A stretch of DNA of 64,000 nt from Meishania litoralis (GTDB lineage: Bacteria > Bacteroidota > Bacteroidia > Flavobacteriales > Flavobacteriaceae): positions 930,001 to 994,000 of the forward strand of contig NZ_JBHFPV010000001.1 of NCBI RefSeq assembly GCF_042611095.1, written 5' to 3'. The stretch's first letter is position 1. The number at the start of each line of letters is the position of its first letter. Positions 1 to 8,215 of the stretch are shown here, piece after piece. The position numbers and the translations under genes were made by a program. The notes under the pieces are model-generated. The model made no database searches and was not told where the DNA came from. It worked only from the letters and a program-made list of their open reading frames with translations.

Positions 1-1
1 G

Positions 2-370
2 CGGCAAAGTGATGTGCTATCGGTAAATGCCGGACTTTCGGAAGAAACCAAAGAACTGTTCAATGCCGAGGCATTCTCGAAAATGAAACCGTCGGCCATT
101 TTCATCAATACCGCAAGAGGAGGCATTCACAATGAACCGGATCTTATAGCCGCACTTCGCAACAAAACCATTTGGGGCACCGGATTGGATGTTACCAATC
201 CTGAACCCATGAAACCCGATAATCCGTTGCTGAATATGGAAAATGTCGCCGTGTTGCCCCATATCGGTTCGGCCACCATAGAAGCGCGAAACGAAATGTC
301 AAGGCTCGCCGCCCTGAATATCGTTCAATTCACCAAGGGAGAACCTATCGAAAACCTGGTTCGGACATAG
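2..370 (+). CDS. D-isomer-specific 2-hydroxyacid dehydrogenase, C-terminal part (5' cut by window edge)
   Basis: The reading frame is open from the first bases, so the gene begins outside the window; a GTG at 14 is internal. The visible part is the C-terminal half of an NAD-dependent 2-hydroxyacid dehydrogenase. All three family catalytic residues can be placed: Arg in NTARGG, Glu in the NPEP motif and His in LPHIGSA. The C-terminal helix region (EARNEMSRLAALNI) is typical of the glyoxylate/hydroxypyruvate reductase and phosphoglycerate dehydrogenase group. The substrate cannot be told from this part. A second, complete family member lies at 49007-49945. It is followed by a 220-base gap that holds only a palindromic repeat. 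Confidence 0.9.
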   Translation, partial: RQSDVLSVNAGLSEETKELFNAEAFSKMKPSAIFINTARGGIHNEPDLIAALRNKTIWGTGLDVTNPEPMKPDNPLLNMENVAVLPHIGSATIEARNEMSRLAALNIVQFTKGEPIENLVRT

Positions 371-448
371 GCATGAATGGCCATTTAACGTGAGTTCGAT
401 ATAATCAATAAAATACATTATATTGATTTTCAATTGTTTGCAAACCTA

Positions 449-524
449 TGTCAGGTCGAGCGCAGTCGAGACCTCATCAAAAAACTCGGATTTTACCTAC
501 CTCTCGACTTCGCTCGAGGTGACA
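449..524. repeat. Intergenic inverted repeat with GTCGAGCGCAGTCGAGA / TCTCGACTTCGCTCGAG arms
   Basis: The arms at 449-475 and 500-524 are near-complements (TGTCAGGTCGAGCGCAGTCG against CGACTTCGCTCGAGGTGACA), separated by 24 bases. Each arm also has an internal TCGA...TCGA dyad. The element fills the gap between the convergent dehydrogenase and dehydratase genes. From memory, repeats of this kind are common between genes in marine flavobacteria; no search was run. It could fold as a terminator-like hairpin for both genes. Confidence 0.75.
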
Positions 525-590
525 TGTGCCAATTTACGGAAGACTGTAAAATACCAAATTTTAAATCGAACTCATGTCATTTCAGGTCTG

Positions 591-1538
591 TTAAAAAGGA
601 AGATTTTTCAAATCTACATTGCCCCCCGAAATTATAATTCCGGTTTTTTTATTTTTGAACCTTTGTTTCTCGCGCAATACGGCCGCCAAGGCTACCGCGC
701 TTGAGGGTTCGACAATAATCTTCATCCGCTCCCAGATCAATCGCATGGCATTTACTATTTCATCTTCCGTCACCCTGATTATGGCATCGACGTGGTCTAA
801 AATAATCGGAAAGTTCTTGTCGCCCAATTGTGTCTTAAGTCCATCGGCAATCGTATCGGTCGTTTCATTGCCCTCTATTTTTCCGCTTTGTAAAGAACGG
901 TAGGCGTCATCGACCTCAAAAGGTTCGCTTCCGATAGCCTTACAATCATTTCCGAAGTTTTGTACCGCCAGGGCCGTTCCCGCAATGAGTCCCCCACCAC
1001 CTACAGGCGCGACGACAAAATCAAGGTCAGGATGGTCTTGCAACAACTCCAAACAGGCCGTGCCCTGCCCTATTATGACATTTTCATCATTGGATGGATG
1101 GATAAAGGTAGCGCCCGTTTCTACTTGGATCTTTTGTGCCGCTTTGGCCCGGGCCTCCAATGTCGGTTCGCACTCAACGATTTTTCCGCCATAACCCATA
1201 ACGGCATCCTTCTTTACTTGCGGAGCCGAGGAAGGCATTACGATATAGGCCTCGACACCGATACTTTTTGCCGCAAGGGAAAGGGCCTGTGCGAAATTTC
1301 CCGAGGAGTGGGTAACCACGCCCCTTTTCTTCTGTTGATCATCGAGCAATAATATGGCATTGGTCGCGCCCCTCATTTTATAAGCGCCCATTCTTTGAAA
1401 ATTCTCACATTTAAAGAAAAGTTCGCTTGTTGAAAGCTTATCTATTTGGAAAGAAGTAAGCACGGGCGTTCGATGCACATACGGTTTGATTCGCTCGTAA
1501 CATTGCAACAACTGTCGTTTCGCGTTTTCTATTGCCAC
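591..1538 (-). CDS. PLP-dependent threonine dehydratase / serine racemase-like ammonia-lyase
   Basis: This is a 315-residue fold-type II pyridoxal-phosphate enzyme. The PLP lysine is K54 in QRMGAYKMRGA, matching the family pattern GxFKxRGA. The SSGNFAQ segment and the GGGGLIAG phosphate-binding loop are present. There is no C-terminal ACT regulatory domain, so it resembles catabolic threonine dehydratase, serine racemase or threo-3-hydroxyaspartate ammonia-lyase rather than biosynthetic IlvA. It starts 13 bases after the upstream oxidoreductase gene on the same strand, suggesting co-transcription. The exact substrate (Thr, Ser or 3-hydroxyaspartate) is undecided. Confidence 0.88.
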   Translation of the reverse strand: MAIENAKRQLLQCYERIKPYVHRTPVLTSFQIDKLSTSELFFKCENFQRMGAYKMRGATNAILLLDDQQKKRGVVTHSSGNFAQALSLAAKSIGVEAYIVMPSSAPQVKKDAVMGYGGKIVECEPTLEARAKAAQKIQVETGATFIHPSNDENVIIGQGTACLELLQDHPDLDFVVAPVGGGGLIAGTALAVQNFGNDCKAIGSEPFEVDDAYRSLQSGKIEGNETTDTIADGLKTQLGDKNFPIILDHVDAIIRVTEDEIVNAMRLIWERMKIIVEPSSAVALAAVLREKQRFKNKKTGIIISGGNVDLKNLPF

Positions 1539-1551
1539 TATTTTTGTTTTT

Positions 1552-2661
1552 TCAATTCAAAGATACTTTACTTCCCGATTTCACGGCTTCATAGATGGCA
1601 TCGATAATTTTCATGTCTTTTACCCCTTCTTCACCGTTTACGGGCACTATGGGCTGTTTCCCCTCGAAAATAAGTTCTGCCATTCCATCCATTTGCAATG
1701 TCTGATGGGTCGTATGGGGCTGATCTAGTTCACCCTTGTGGGTACGTCCTTTGATAGGTCCATAACCGGTAGACGGTCTCATTTCCATCCATCCCTTGGA
1801 ACCTGTCATAAAGAATCGGTCCAGATTGTTCATCGCATAGGTAGACAGGCAATTGGCCACCGCTCCACTGGGAAAACCCATCTGAAACTGAATGGTCTCA
1901 TCGACACCTTCCTTAAATTTCTCGGTATCGGTTTTCGTTTCTTGGGCCGTGACCCAGACGGGTTCCTCACCCAACATATAACGGGCACCGTTTATGGAGT
2001 AGATACCGATATCCATCATGGCCCCGCCTCCGGCCAACTTCTTGTTCAATCTCCATTGGGTTGGATCTCCGATTACAAAACCAGACTGGCCCTGAAAAAA
2101 TTTGGGTTTACCGAATTCACCATCCTTTCGCATGCGAATGACCGCGACGGTGTTCGGCTCATAATGCATTCGATAGCCGATCAACAATTTTACATTCGCG
2201 GCCTTGCAGGCATCGACCATTTTTTGTCCTTCTTCGGCATTGATTCCCATGGGCTTTTCACAGATTACATGCTTGCCCGCTTTTGCGACGCGAATGGTTT
2301 GTTCGCAATGCAGGCCATTGGGAGTAATAACATATACTGCGTCGATATCAGGATTATTCTTTATTTCATCGAAATTTTCGTAGTTATAGCAATTCTTGTT
2401 CGGAATACCGTATTCTTTCTGCCATGTCTCGACTTTCGAGGGCGTACCACTGATGACACCGACCAATTTGGCGCGTTTGCAATCTTTCATCGCTTTTGCT
2501 ACCCGGGTGCCATAACTGCCCAGTCCCATGATGGCGACCCGAAGCGTCTTGCCCTGATAGGGTCTGTCAGAAGCCGCAAACAACCCTGTAGCGTTAAAGG
2601 CAAGTGGCAAACCGATTGCCGAAACGGTAAGCTTTTCAATAAAATTTCTACGTGATGCCAT
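1552..2661 (-). CDS. Gfo/Idh/MocA-family oxidoreductase with Tat-like signal
   Basis: This 369-residue protein starts with an SRRNF motif and a hydrophobic stretch (LTVSAIGLPLAFNATGLFAA), a twin-arginine-type export signal. A Rossmann nucleotide-binding loop follows (IMGLGSYGTRVA), then the family hallmark EKPMG and the C-terminal dehydrogenase domain with GGGAMMDIGIYSI. Such enzymes oxidise or reduce sugars and sugar derivatives, using bound NADP in the periplasmic glucose-fructose oxidoreductase type. Periplasmic location is inferred from the signal. It is the first gene of a probable two-gene unit with the PLP enzyme downstream. Confidence 0.88.
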   Translation of the reverse strand: MASRRNFIEKLTVSAIGLPLAFNATGLFAASDRPYQGKTLRVAIMGLGSYGTRVAKAMKDCKRAKLVGVISGTPSKVETWQKEYGIPNKNCYNYENFDEIKNNPDIDAVYVITPNGLHCEQTIRVAKAGKHVICEKPMGINAEEGQKMVDACKAANVKLLIGYRMHYEPNTVAVIRMRKDGEFGKPKFFQGQSGFVIGDPTQWRLNKKLAGGGAMMDIGIYSINGARYMLGEEPVWVTAQETKTDTEKFKEGVDETIQFQMGFPSGAVANCLSTYAMNNLDRFFMTGSKGWMEMRPSTGYGPIKGRTHKGELDQPHTTHQTLQMDGMAELIFEGKQPIVPVNGEEGVKDMKIIDAIYEAVKSGSKVSLN

Positions 2662-2903
2662 TATTCTTCGATTTTGTTTAAAAATAGAAATAAAATGCTT
2701 TTTAAACCCAATTCTGACGAATCGCTTTGCGTACCTTATAACAAACTTATTTTAATGCCTATCTTTTTTTGCCATTAGCCAATTCACCAAAGCTATGACC
2801 ACCATGCAATGAGATATTCGCATTACATGAGTACTATATTGAACAACACTATAAACTATGTGCATTTTGACGACCAGCTACCGTCGTAAACATTACTGGC
2901 AAT

Positions 2904-3728
2904 ATGAACCTAAAAAATCTAAATAAAATAATGGACTTACCCGATTCGGGAAAAATGCCCGTTCTATTTCTTGGCCACGGTAGTCCGATGAACGCCATTG
3001 AGGAAAATGAATTCGTCAATGGATTTAGGAGAGTCAGCAGAGAAATTTCCATGCCGAGGGCGATTCTCTGTATTTCGGCCCATTGGGAAACGAAAGGAAC
3101 ATTCGTTACCGCCATGGAAAACCCAAGGACTATTCACGATTTTGGCGGTTTTCCCCAAGAATTGTTCGATGTTCAATATCCTGCACCGGGAAGTCCTGAA
3201 TTGGCAAAACAAACCAAGGATATCGTCACAAAAACCGACATTGGCTTGGATGAGAAATGGGGGCTCGACCACGGTGCATGGAGTGTTATCAAGCACATGT
3301 ACCCGAGTGCCAATATACCCATAATTCAACTGAGCTTGGATTATTCAAAACCCGCCCGTGATCATTATGACCTTGCCAAACAACTGTCACCGTTGAGACA
3401 AAAGGGTGTATTGATAGTGGGCAGTGGAAACATGGTTCATAATCTAAGATTGGTCGCTTGGGACAAATTGGCAGGTAAACCCTATGCCTACGATTGGGCC
3501 ACCGAGGCAAACGAAAAAATGAAGTCAAAGATTTTGAGCGGAAATTTTGAAAAGCTGATCGATTACAAAAATCAAGGTAAGGCATTCGATTTGGCCATTC
3601 CCACACCGGAGCATTATTTGCCACTGCTCTATACACTGGCCCTGAAAGACAAAAATGACGAAACAACATTATTCAATGACCTGCCCGTTGGCGGTTCCTT
3701 GTCCATGACTTCCGTCAAATTTGAATGA
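2904..3728 (+). CDS. ygiD: 4,5-DOPA-extradiol-type dioxygenase (YgiD/LigB family)
   Basis: A 274-residue class III extradiol dioxygenase-like protein. The metal ligands expected for this family can be placed: H25 in FLGHGSPMN, H60 in ISAHWET, a His in the GSGNMVHNLR segment and a His in the PEHYLPL segment. The IHDFGGFP motif is also typical. Bacterial YgiD opens the ring of L-DOPA in vitro, but its physiological substrate is unknown. ATG 2931 is an alternative start that would remove nine residues. It stands alone on the plus strand, with 242 bases without a recognised gene before it. Confidence 0.88.
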   Translation: MNLKNLNKIMDLPDSGKMPVLFLGHGSPMNAIEENEFVNGFRRVSREISMPRAILCISAHWETKGTFVTAMENPRTIHDFGGFPQELFDVQYPAPGSPELAKQTKDIVTKTDIGLDEKWGLDHGAWSVIKHMYPSANIPIIQLSLDYSKPARDHYDLAKQLSPLRQKGVLIVGSGNMVHNLRLVAWDKLAGKPYAYDWATEANEKMKSKILSGNFEKLIDYKNQGKAFDLAIPTPEHYLPLLYTLALKDKNDETTLFNDLPVGGSLSMTSVKFE

Positions 3729-3854
3729 AAAACAATCAAGCTTCGAAACATGTTCCTTTAACTTACTCGAACCTGCAATACTATTTCAAAATATAACCCG
3801 TAGCATACTCTAGTAAGAATTTGCCATGGATAGTAAAACAAATACAAATCATAA

Positions 3855-3897
3855 TGACGTCCATCATTCCTTTTATTCAAGGTAAATTCTAACTTTA
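3855..3897 (+). promoter_or_regulatory. TGAYNNNNRTCA-type promoter of the TSUP exporter gene
   Basis: The palindrome TGACGTCCATCA (3855-3866; flanks extend it to ATGA...TCAT) is followed, after exactly 23 bases, by TAACTTTA (3890-3897), a variant of the Bacteroidota -7 element TAnnTTTG. The ATG at 3903 is only five bases further on, so the transcript would have almost no leader. The same layout recurs at five other promoters in the window. A CRP/FNR-type activator at this spacing is inferred. Confidence 0.75.
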
Positions 3898-3902
3898 CCG
3901 TT

Positions 3903-4637
3903 ATGCTCGATCGCTACCTTCCCGTTTTTATCATATTGGCCATATTGGCCGAGATTTTGGGTACGGTCGGCGGTTTTGGTTCATCGGTCTATTTTGTACC
4001 CATTGCCAATTTCTTTTTAGATTTTCAATCGGTTTTAGGAATCACTGCCCTATTCCATTTATCGAGCAATATTTCTAAAATCGCCATGTTCAAAAAAGGG
4101 TTCGATAAGAAAATCGTCATGACTTTGGGTATTCCGGCGGTGCTATTTGTTTCGGTCGGAGCTTGGTTGAGCAAATTTATCGATGCTACCATGTTGACCT
4201 ATTTGTTGGGAATATTTTTGATCGCGCTCAGCTTGATTTTCTTGATCTTCAGAAAACTCGTCGTGACACCTAACGTCAAAAATTCAATAATCGGAGGGTC
4301 TCTATCGGGACTTAGTGCAGGTGTTTTGGGAACTGGAGGGGCGATAAGGGGCATTACCCTCGCCGCATTCAAAATGGACAAGAACAAATTCATAGCAACT
4401 TCAGCCATTATCGATCTGGGCGTTGATCTTAGCCGATCGATCGTATACTACTTCAATGGTTATATGCGAAAAGAACATTTATATCTAGTGCCGATTCTTT
4501 TGGTCGTGAGTATATTGGGCACCTGGGTGGGCAAAAAAATATTGGATAGAATCACCCAAGAACAGTTTCGGGGTTTTGTGCTGTTCTTGATCTTGGGCAT
4601 CGGGATCGCGAGTATTGTTTCAGAGGTATGGAAATAA
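3903..4637 (+). CDS. TSUP (TauE/SafE) family membrane exporter
   Basis: A 244-residue membrane protein with about eight hydrophobic helices. It has the duplicated layout of the TauE/SafE family, including a glycine-rich GGSLSGLSAGVLGTGGAIRG segment that starts the second half. Family members move sulfite, sulfoacetate, thiosulfate and other small anions across the inner membrane. A sulfur substrate is plausible because its promoter shares the signal found before the sulfide oxidoreductase operon at 12.2 kb, but this is inference. It converges with the ABC efflux operon. Confidence 0.85.
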   Translation: MLDRYLPVFIILAILAEILGTVGGFGSSVYFVPIANFFLDFQSVLGITALFHLSSNISKIAMFKKGFDKKIVMTLGIPAVLFVSVGAWLSKFIDATMLTYLLGIFLIALSLIFLIFRKLVVTPNVKNSIIGGSLSGLSAGVLGTGGAIRGITLAAFKMDKNKFIATSAIIDLGVDLSRSIVYYFNGYMRKEHLYLVPILLVVSILGTWVGKKILDRITQEQFRGFVLFLILGIGIASIVSEVWK

Positions 4638-4688
4638 CCCGTTGCTTAAGGTAGCCTAAAAAATAGAATCCATATTAAATTTCGGACA

Positions 4689-5363
4689 TCATGATAGTAT
4701 ATGACCATCTTCCATTTCAATGATACGGTCGGTCCGTTTGGCAAAATCCTCATCGTGGGTCACGACCAATAGCGAAAGTCCTACTTCTTGTTTTAAACGT
4801 TTGAAAATATCGAATACATTTTCAGAATTGTGACTATCGAGATTACCCGTGGGCTCATCTCCCATTAAAATAGTGGGATTGTTGATAAGGGCGCGGGCAA
4901 TGGCCACACGTTGTTTTTCGCCTCCCGAGATCCTTGAAGCGCGTTGTTCGGCCAAATGCGCTATGTGTAACATTTTCAATTTCTCATGGGCGTCATGCCT
5001 AATTTCAGAATGTGATTTTTCGCCCAACTTTTTTGCCGGTAACATCACGTTTTCAATAACGCTGAATTCAGAGAGCAAATAATGGAACTGAAACACAAAA
5101 CCGATATTTTTATTTCGAATAACCGATAATTCTTGATGGTGTTTTCCGGTAACCAATGTATTGTTCAAGTAGAGCTCACCGGTATAATCGGTATCCATAG
5201 TTGAGAGAATGTACAGTAAGGTCGATTTTCCCGAACCCGACTTTCCCATTATCGAGGCGAACTCACCTTCTTTGACTCCAAAAGTGATATCCTTGAGCAC
5301 ATGAAAATCTTTGGGCTTGTAAAAATGTTTGTTGATATTTTTTGTTTCGAGAACCAGTTTCAT
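4689..5363 (-). CDS. ABC transporter ATP-binding protein (LolD/MacB type)
   Basis: The ATPase carries Walker A GKSGSGKST, the Q-loop region IGFVFQFHYLL, the signature SGGEKQRVA, Walker B ILMGDEPTGNLD and the switch His in VVTHDE. Length and motifs fit the LolD/MacB/FtsE group, which powers mechanotransmission rather than ordinary transport. I chose ATG 5363 because the longer reading begins with TTG at 5375. It lies eight bases after the permease stop and is the last gene of an adaptor-permease-ATPase operon. Confidence 0.93.
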   Translation of the reverse strand: MKLVLETKNINKHFYKPKDFHVLKDITFGVKEGEFASIMGKSGSGKSTLLYILSTMDTDYTGELYLNNTLVTGKHHQELSVIRNKNIGFVFQFHYLLSEFSVIENVMLPAKKLGEKSHSEIRHDAHEKLKMLHIAHLAEQRASRISGGEKQRVAIARALINNPTILMGDEPTGNLDSHNSENVFDIFKRLKQEVGLSLLVVTHDEDFAKRTDRIIEMEDGHILS

Positions 5364-5371
5364 AGTACAAT

Positions 5372-6634
5372 TCAAGTACCCCTTATAATACGTACGGGAT
5401 CTATTTTCTTTGCCTTGTTCGCCGGCAGATAACCCGCTATGAACGTCGATATCAAAGCGAAAATAATTCCGATCACATAGTACAAAGCATTATAATTTAC
5501 CGGAAAGGTCTTTATGGTGGGCAATGCTTCGGTCTCAAAAGGGGCATTATCGATGAGAACCGAAAGACCGAAACCGATCAACAATCCCAAAATTCCACCT
5601 ACGATACCGATCAGCATGGCCTGACTTAAAAAAATGAATTGCACATCACGCCCCGAAAACCCTGTCGCCTTTAGTATGGCAATGTCCTTCATTTTTTCGT
5701 ATATGAGCATGTTCAATATGTTGTAAATACCAAAACCGGCAACGATAAGCAAGGTTATCGATACGGCATAGGTTATCATATTGCGAATGCTGGATCCGGT
5801 TTCAAATTGTGCGTTGGCTTCCTTAATATCGGTCGCTTTTATGTCGAACTGTTGTTCCATTTCCCTGGCCATCGGCACGGCCTTGTCCATATTCCATAAC
5901 TTGATATTGATATCGGTAATATAGTTTTGAGCTTCCCCGAGTATACGCTGCGTGGTCTTTAGGTTGACATAACTTTGAATATTGTCCACCTCCGCCAGGC
6001 CGCTTTGATAGATGCCGACTATGGTGAGGGGGAAAATATCGCCCGCTATGGTACTGACCTGTACCCGATCCCCAAGCTCGAGCGACATCTTCTTGGCAAG
6101 CCCCGCACCGAGCAAAATACCATTGTCATTGTTTTGCAAGGCCTCTGGAGTACCCTCGACGATATAGTCGTGAAAATTTGAAAGACGAACTTCCTCCATC
6201 ACATCGATACCGATAAGATTGCCCCCCAATTCTATGGAACCCGAGATGTAGAATATCTGTGCCTGAACTTGCGGTGTGGCCCCTTTGACCGCTTCTTCGC
6301 TTTTAAGATAATTCAAGATCGGTAATGCATTGTGAATTTTCTTTTGACTTTGTTTCGGCCTTACCGAGTGTACCACATTGAACGCATTCTCAAAGTCATC
6401 GAATAGCGCGATAGGCTGTTTTTTCGAAGGCTCGATTTCATTGTACAAATGAATGTGGGGGGTACGGTTCAGAACGAGCCCATCGAGCAGACCGTTCAAC
6501 CCTGTCATAAAACTGACCAAAGTGATATAGGCCCCTATACCGAAAGTGACTCCCAGTGCCGCCGTAACGGTACTCTTCATTTTGGTCAACAGGTGGGTCT
6601 TGGCAATACTTAAAATAACATTCCAATTGATCAT
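5372..6634 (-). CDS. ABC transporter permease, FtsX/LolE/MacB type
   Basis: A 420-residue permease. One helix near the N-terminus is followed by a large periplasmic domain (about residues 45-270) and three C-terminal helices in the FtsX fold (MITYAVSITLLIVAGFGIYNIL..., LIGIVGGILGLLIGFGL..., YVIGIIFALISTFIAGYLPA). The C-terminal motif PANKAKKIDPVRIIRGT is typical of LolE-like permeases. Its ATG overlaps the stop of the adaptor gene by four bases (ATGA). With its partners it probably moves a lipoprotein, lipid or drug; the substrate is unknown. Confidence 0.92.
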   Translation of the reverse strand: MINWNVILSIAKTHLLTKMKSTVTAALGVTFGIGAYITLVSFMTGLNGLLDGLVLNRTPHIHLYNEIEPSKKQPIALFDDFENAFNVVHSVRPKQSQKKIHNALPILNYLKSEEAVKGATPQVQAQIFYISGSIELGGNLIGIDVMEEVRLSNFHDYIVEGTPEALQNNDNGILLGAGLAKKMSLELGDRVQVSTIAGDIFPLTIVGIYQSGLAEVDNIQSYVNLKTTQRILGEAQNYITDINIKLWNMDKAVPMAREMEQQFDIKATDIKEANAQFETGSSIRNMITYAVSITLLIVAGFGIYNILNMLIYEKMKDIAILKATGFSGRDVQFIFLSQAMLIGIVGGILGLLIGFGLSVLIDNAPFETEALPTIKTFPVNYNALYYVIGIIFALISTFIAGYLPANKAKKIDPVRIIRGT

Positions 6635-7713
6635 TGCTCGGGTTTGATAATTGGTGTGTCTTGGTCTAGGCCTTCGAGAATTTCTACTTTATCCAAATTT
6701 TGAAGTCCGGTTTTGACCTCGATAAGTCCGTCTTCAGTCTGCACCTGATTGCCGTTTACCAAATACGACCTTGGAATCACAAGAACGTCCTCCCGTTGCG
6801 CGATAACAATATTTCCTTCTCCGGCCAGACCTGGATACAATATCACGGGTGCCTTGTCAAAAAGCGCTTCGACCCTAAAAGTTTGGGAACGCTCATCCTT
6901 TTGGGGGTAGATCTTACTGACCTTTGCCTCGAATGCCCGATCTTGATATGCATCTAAGGTCACCAAAACCTTTTGACCTTTTTTTACCCTTACGATATCG
7001 ACCTCATCGATCAAAAGTTCGATGATGAAAGTATTCGCACTACCGATCGCCGCAAGGGGATCGCGCGTTGTCACGATCTCCCCGGGCTCTTTAAAAAGTG
7101 CGTACACTTTGCCGTCTATCTTGCTGGCTACGGTAAAATCTCGGGTATTGATCTTGGAGGCCTCATAATTGTTTTTTGCCTGTTGTACCTGGGTTCTCAA
7201 TTCATTCTTGGTTCGGTCATATCTGCTATTCAAAAGGCTCAGATTGCTCTGGGAAAGGTCATAGGCCAATCTGCGATTATCATATTCGATTTTAGAACCT
7301 ATTTGTTGCTCCCATAGCCGTTTTTGTCTGAAAAAGTTTATGGAATCGTTTTGAAACTTCAAGGTCGCCGCCTGTATCTCATCTTCCAACGCTTTTAAGA
7401 TAGCGGAGCTTCCATCGTAATTCTCTTGGGCCAATCGCAAGGCTAGTTTGGCATTTTCGGTATTGAGTTTTGGCGTATTGTTGATTATCTGTGCCAAGGG
7501 AGTTTCTTTTCGCACTATTTCCCCTTCCTCTACCAAATTCATGTCAAGAATGCCGGCAACAGCGGCAAAGGCCCGATATAGACTATCCGGTTGAACGGTC
7601 ACAGAGGAATAGACCGACTCGGTAAGTGCCGTTTTCTCAGGAAATATCCTCTCTTGGTCCTCCCCGCAAGAAAACATTAAAAAAAGAAGAAAAACACATT
7701 TTATCAAGCGCAT
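6631..7713 (-). CDS. HlyD/MacA-type periplasmic adaptor lipoprotein
   Basis: A 360-residue membrane fusion protein with a biotinyl-lipoyl-like domain split by a long alpha-helical hairpin (about residues 85-185) and a beta-barrel region (IDEVDIVRVKKGQKVLVTLDAY). I chose ATG 7713 because it puts a lipoprotein signal at the N-terminus (MRLIKCVFLLFLMFSC, with Cys 16 as the lipidation site); longer readings have no such signal. It is first in the operon with an FtsX-type permease and a LolD-type ATPase. No outer-membrane factor is encoded nearby. Confidence 0.9.
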   Translation of the reverse strand: MRLIKCVFLLFLMFSCGEDQERIFPEKTALTESVYSSVTVQPDSLYRAFAAVAGILDMNLVEEGEIVRKETPLAQIINNTPKLNTENAKLALRLAQENYDGSSAILKALEDEIQAATLKFQNDSINFFRQKRLWEQQIGSKIEYDNRRLAYDLSQSNLSLLNSRYDRTKNELRTQVQQAKNNYEASKINTRDFTVASKIDGKVYALFKEPGEIVTTRDPLAAIGSANTFIIELLIDEVDIVRVKKGQKVLVTLDAYQDRAFEAKVSKIYPQKDERSQTFRVEALFDKAPVILYPGLAGEGNIVIAQREDVLVIPRSYLVNGNQVQTEDGLIEVKTGLQNLDKVEILEGLDQDTPIIKPEQ

Positions 7714-7831
7714 ACCAATCGGTGAAATGGATTCGTAATTACTAAATGTAGTAATAATCCTTTGAAACATAGAGGTAGGAGGAATCATATTTATTACCGA
7801 CAAATATTGGTAGTGCTACAAGTTTTAACAA

Positions 7832-7874
7832 TGATAATTGTCATAAGATTTATGGTAATGCACAATTACCTTTG
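7832..7874 (+). promoter_or_regulatory. TGAYNNNNRTCA-type promoter of the hibernation factor/stress protein operon
   Basis: TGATAATTGTCA (7832-7843, within ATGA...TCAT) is followed after exactly 23 bases by TACCTTTG (7867-7874), a full match to TAnnTTTG. The ATG of the next gene is at 7894. In the opposite direction the same 23-base spacing leads to AATATTTG (7808 down to 7801), one mismatch from the consensus. The palindrome could therefore also serve the divergent efflux operon; that part is weaker. Confidence 0.8.
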
Positions 7875-7893
7875 AGACTTAAAACAGTAAACC

Positions 7894-8193
7894 ATGACCA
7901 TAGAAATTCACTATGTGCAGATGTCAACCAGTGATAGCATGAACGAGCTTGTAACCCAAAAGCTCAATAAATTGGCAAAAAAGTACGACTGGTTGATTCG
8001 CGCACAAGTTCATTTTAAGTTGGATAACGATCCTTCGGGAAATGGAAAAATCTGTGAAATAGAATTGAGCGCCCCCGGGCCAAGGATCTTTGCAAAGTCG
8101 AATACCGATGATTTTGAAAAATCGTTAAACCAGACCATACATGAACTCGACGGTCAATTGCGCAAGAAAAAAACCATAATGAAAAAGCATTGA
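7894..8193 (+). CDS. hpf: Short ribosome hibernation-promoting factor (HPF/YfiA family)
   Basis: A 99-residue protein with the beta-alpha-beta-beta-beta-alpha fold of HPF/YfiA (residues 1-95), ending in a basic tail (RKKKTIMKKH). Proteins of this family bind the 30S decoding region of idle ribosomes and protect them during stationary phase or starvation. It is the short form and lacks the C-terminal dimerisation domain of long HPF. It is followed 22 bases later by a universal stress protein in the same operon and preceded by a strong shared-type promoter. It may be an additional HPF paralogue tied to this regulon. Confidence 0.85.
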   Translation: MTIEIHYVQMSTSDSMNELVTQKLNKLAKKYDWLIRAQVHFKLDNDPSGNGKICEIELSAPGPRIFAKSNTDDFEKSLNQTIHELDGQLRKKKTIMKKH

Positions 8194-8215
8194 TTCCATA
8201 CCCCTAAATCAGTCT

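Noticed and set aside
423..704. Open frames across the intergenic repeat at 423-704
   Set aside because: They overlap the inverted repeat and the real minus-strand dehydratase gene, and have no recognisable protein features.
1738..2655. A 305-codon plus-strand frame opposite the Gfo/Idh/MocA gene
   Set aside because: The minus-strand gene has clear family motifs; the plus-strand frame has none.
6631..7803. Longer start of the efflux adaptor at 7803
   Set aside because: It would hide the lipoprotein signal that begins at ATG 7713 and would overlap the possible minus-strand promoter.
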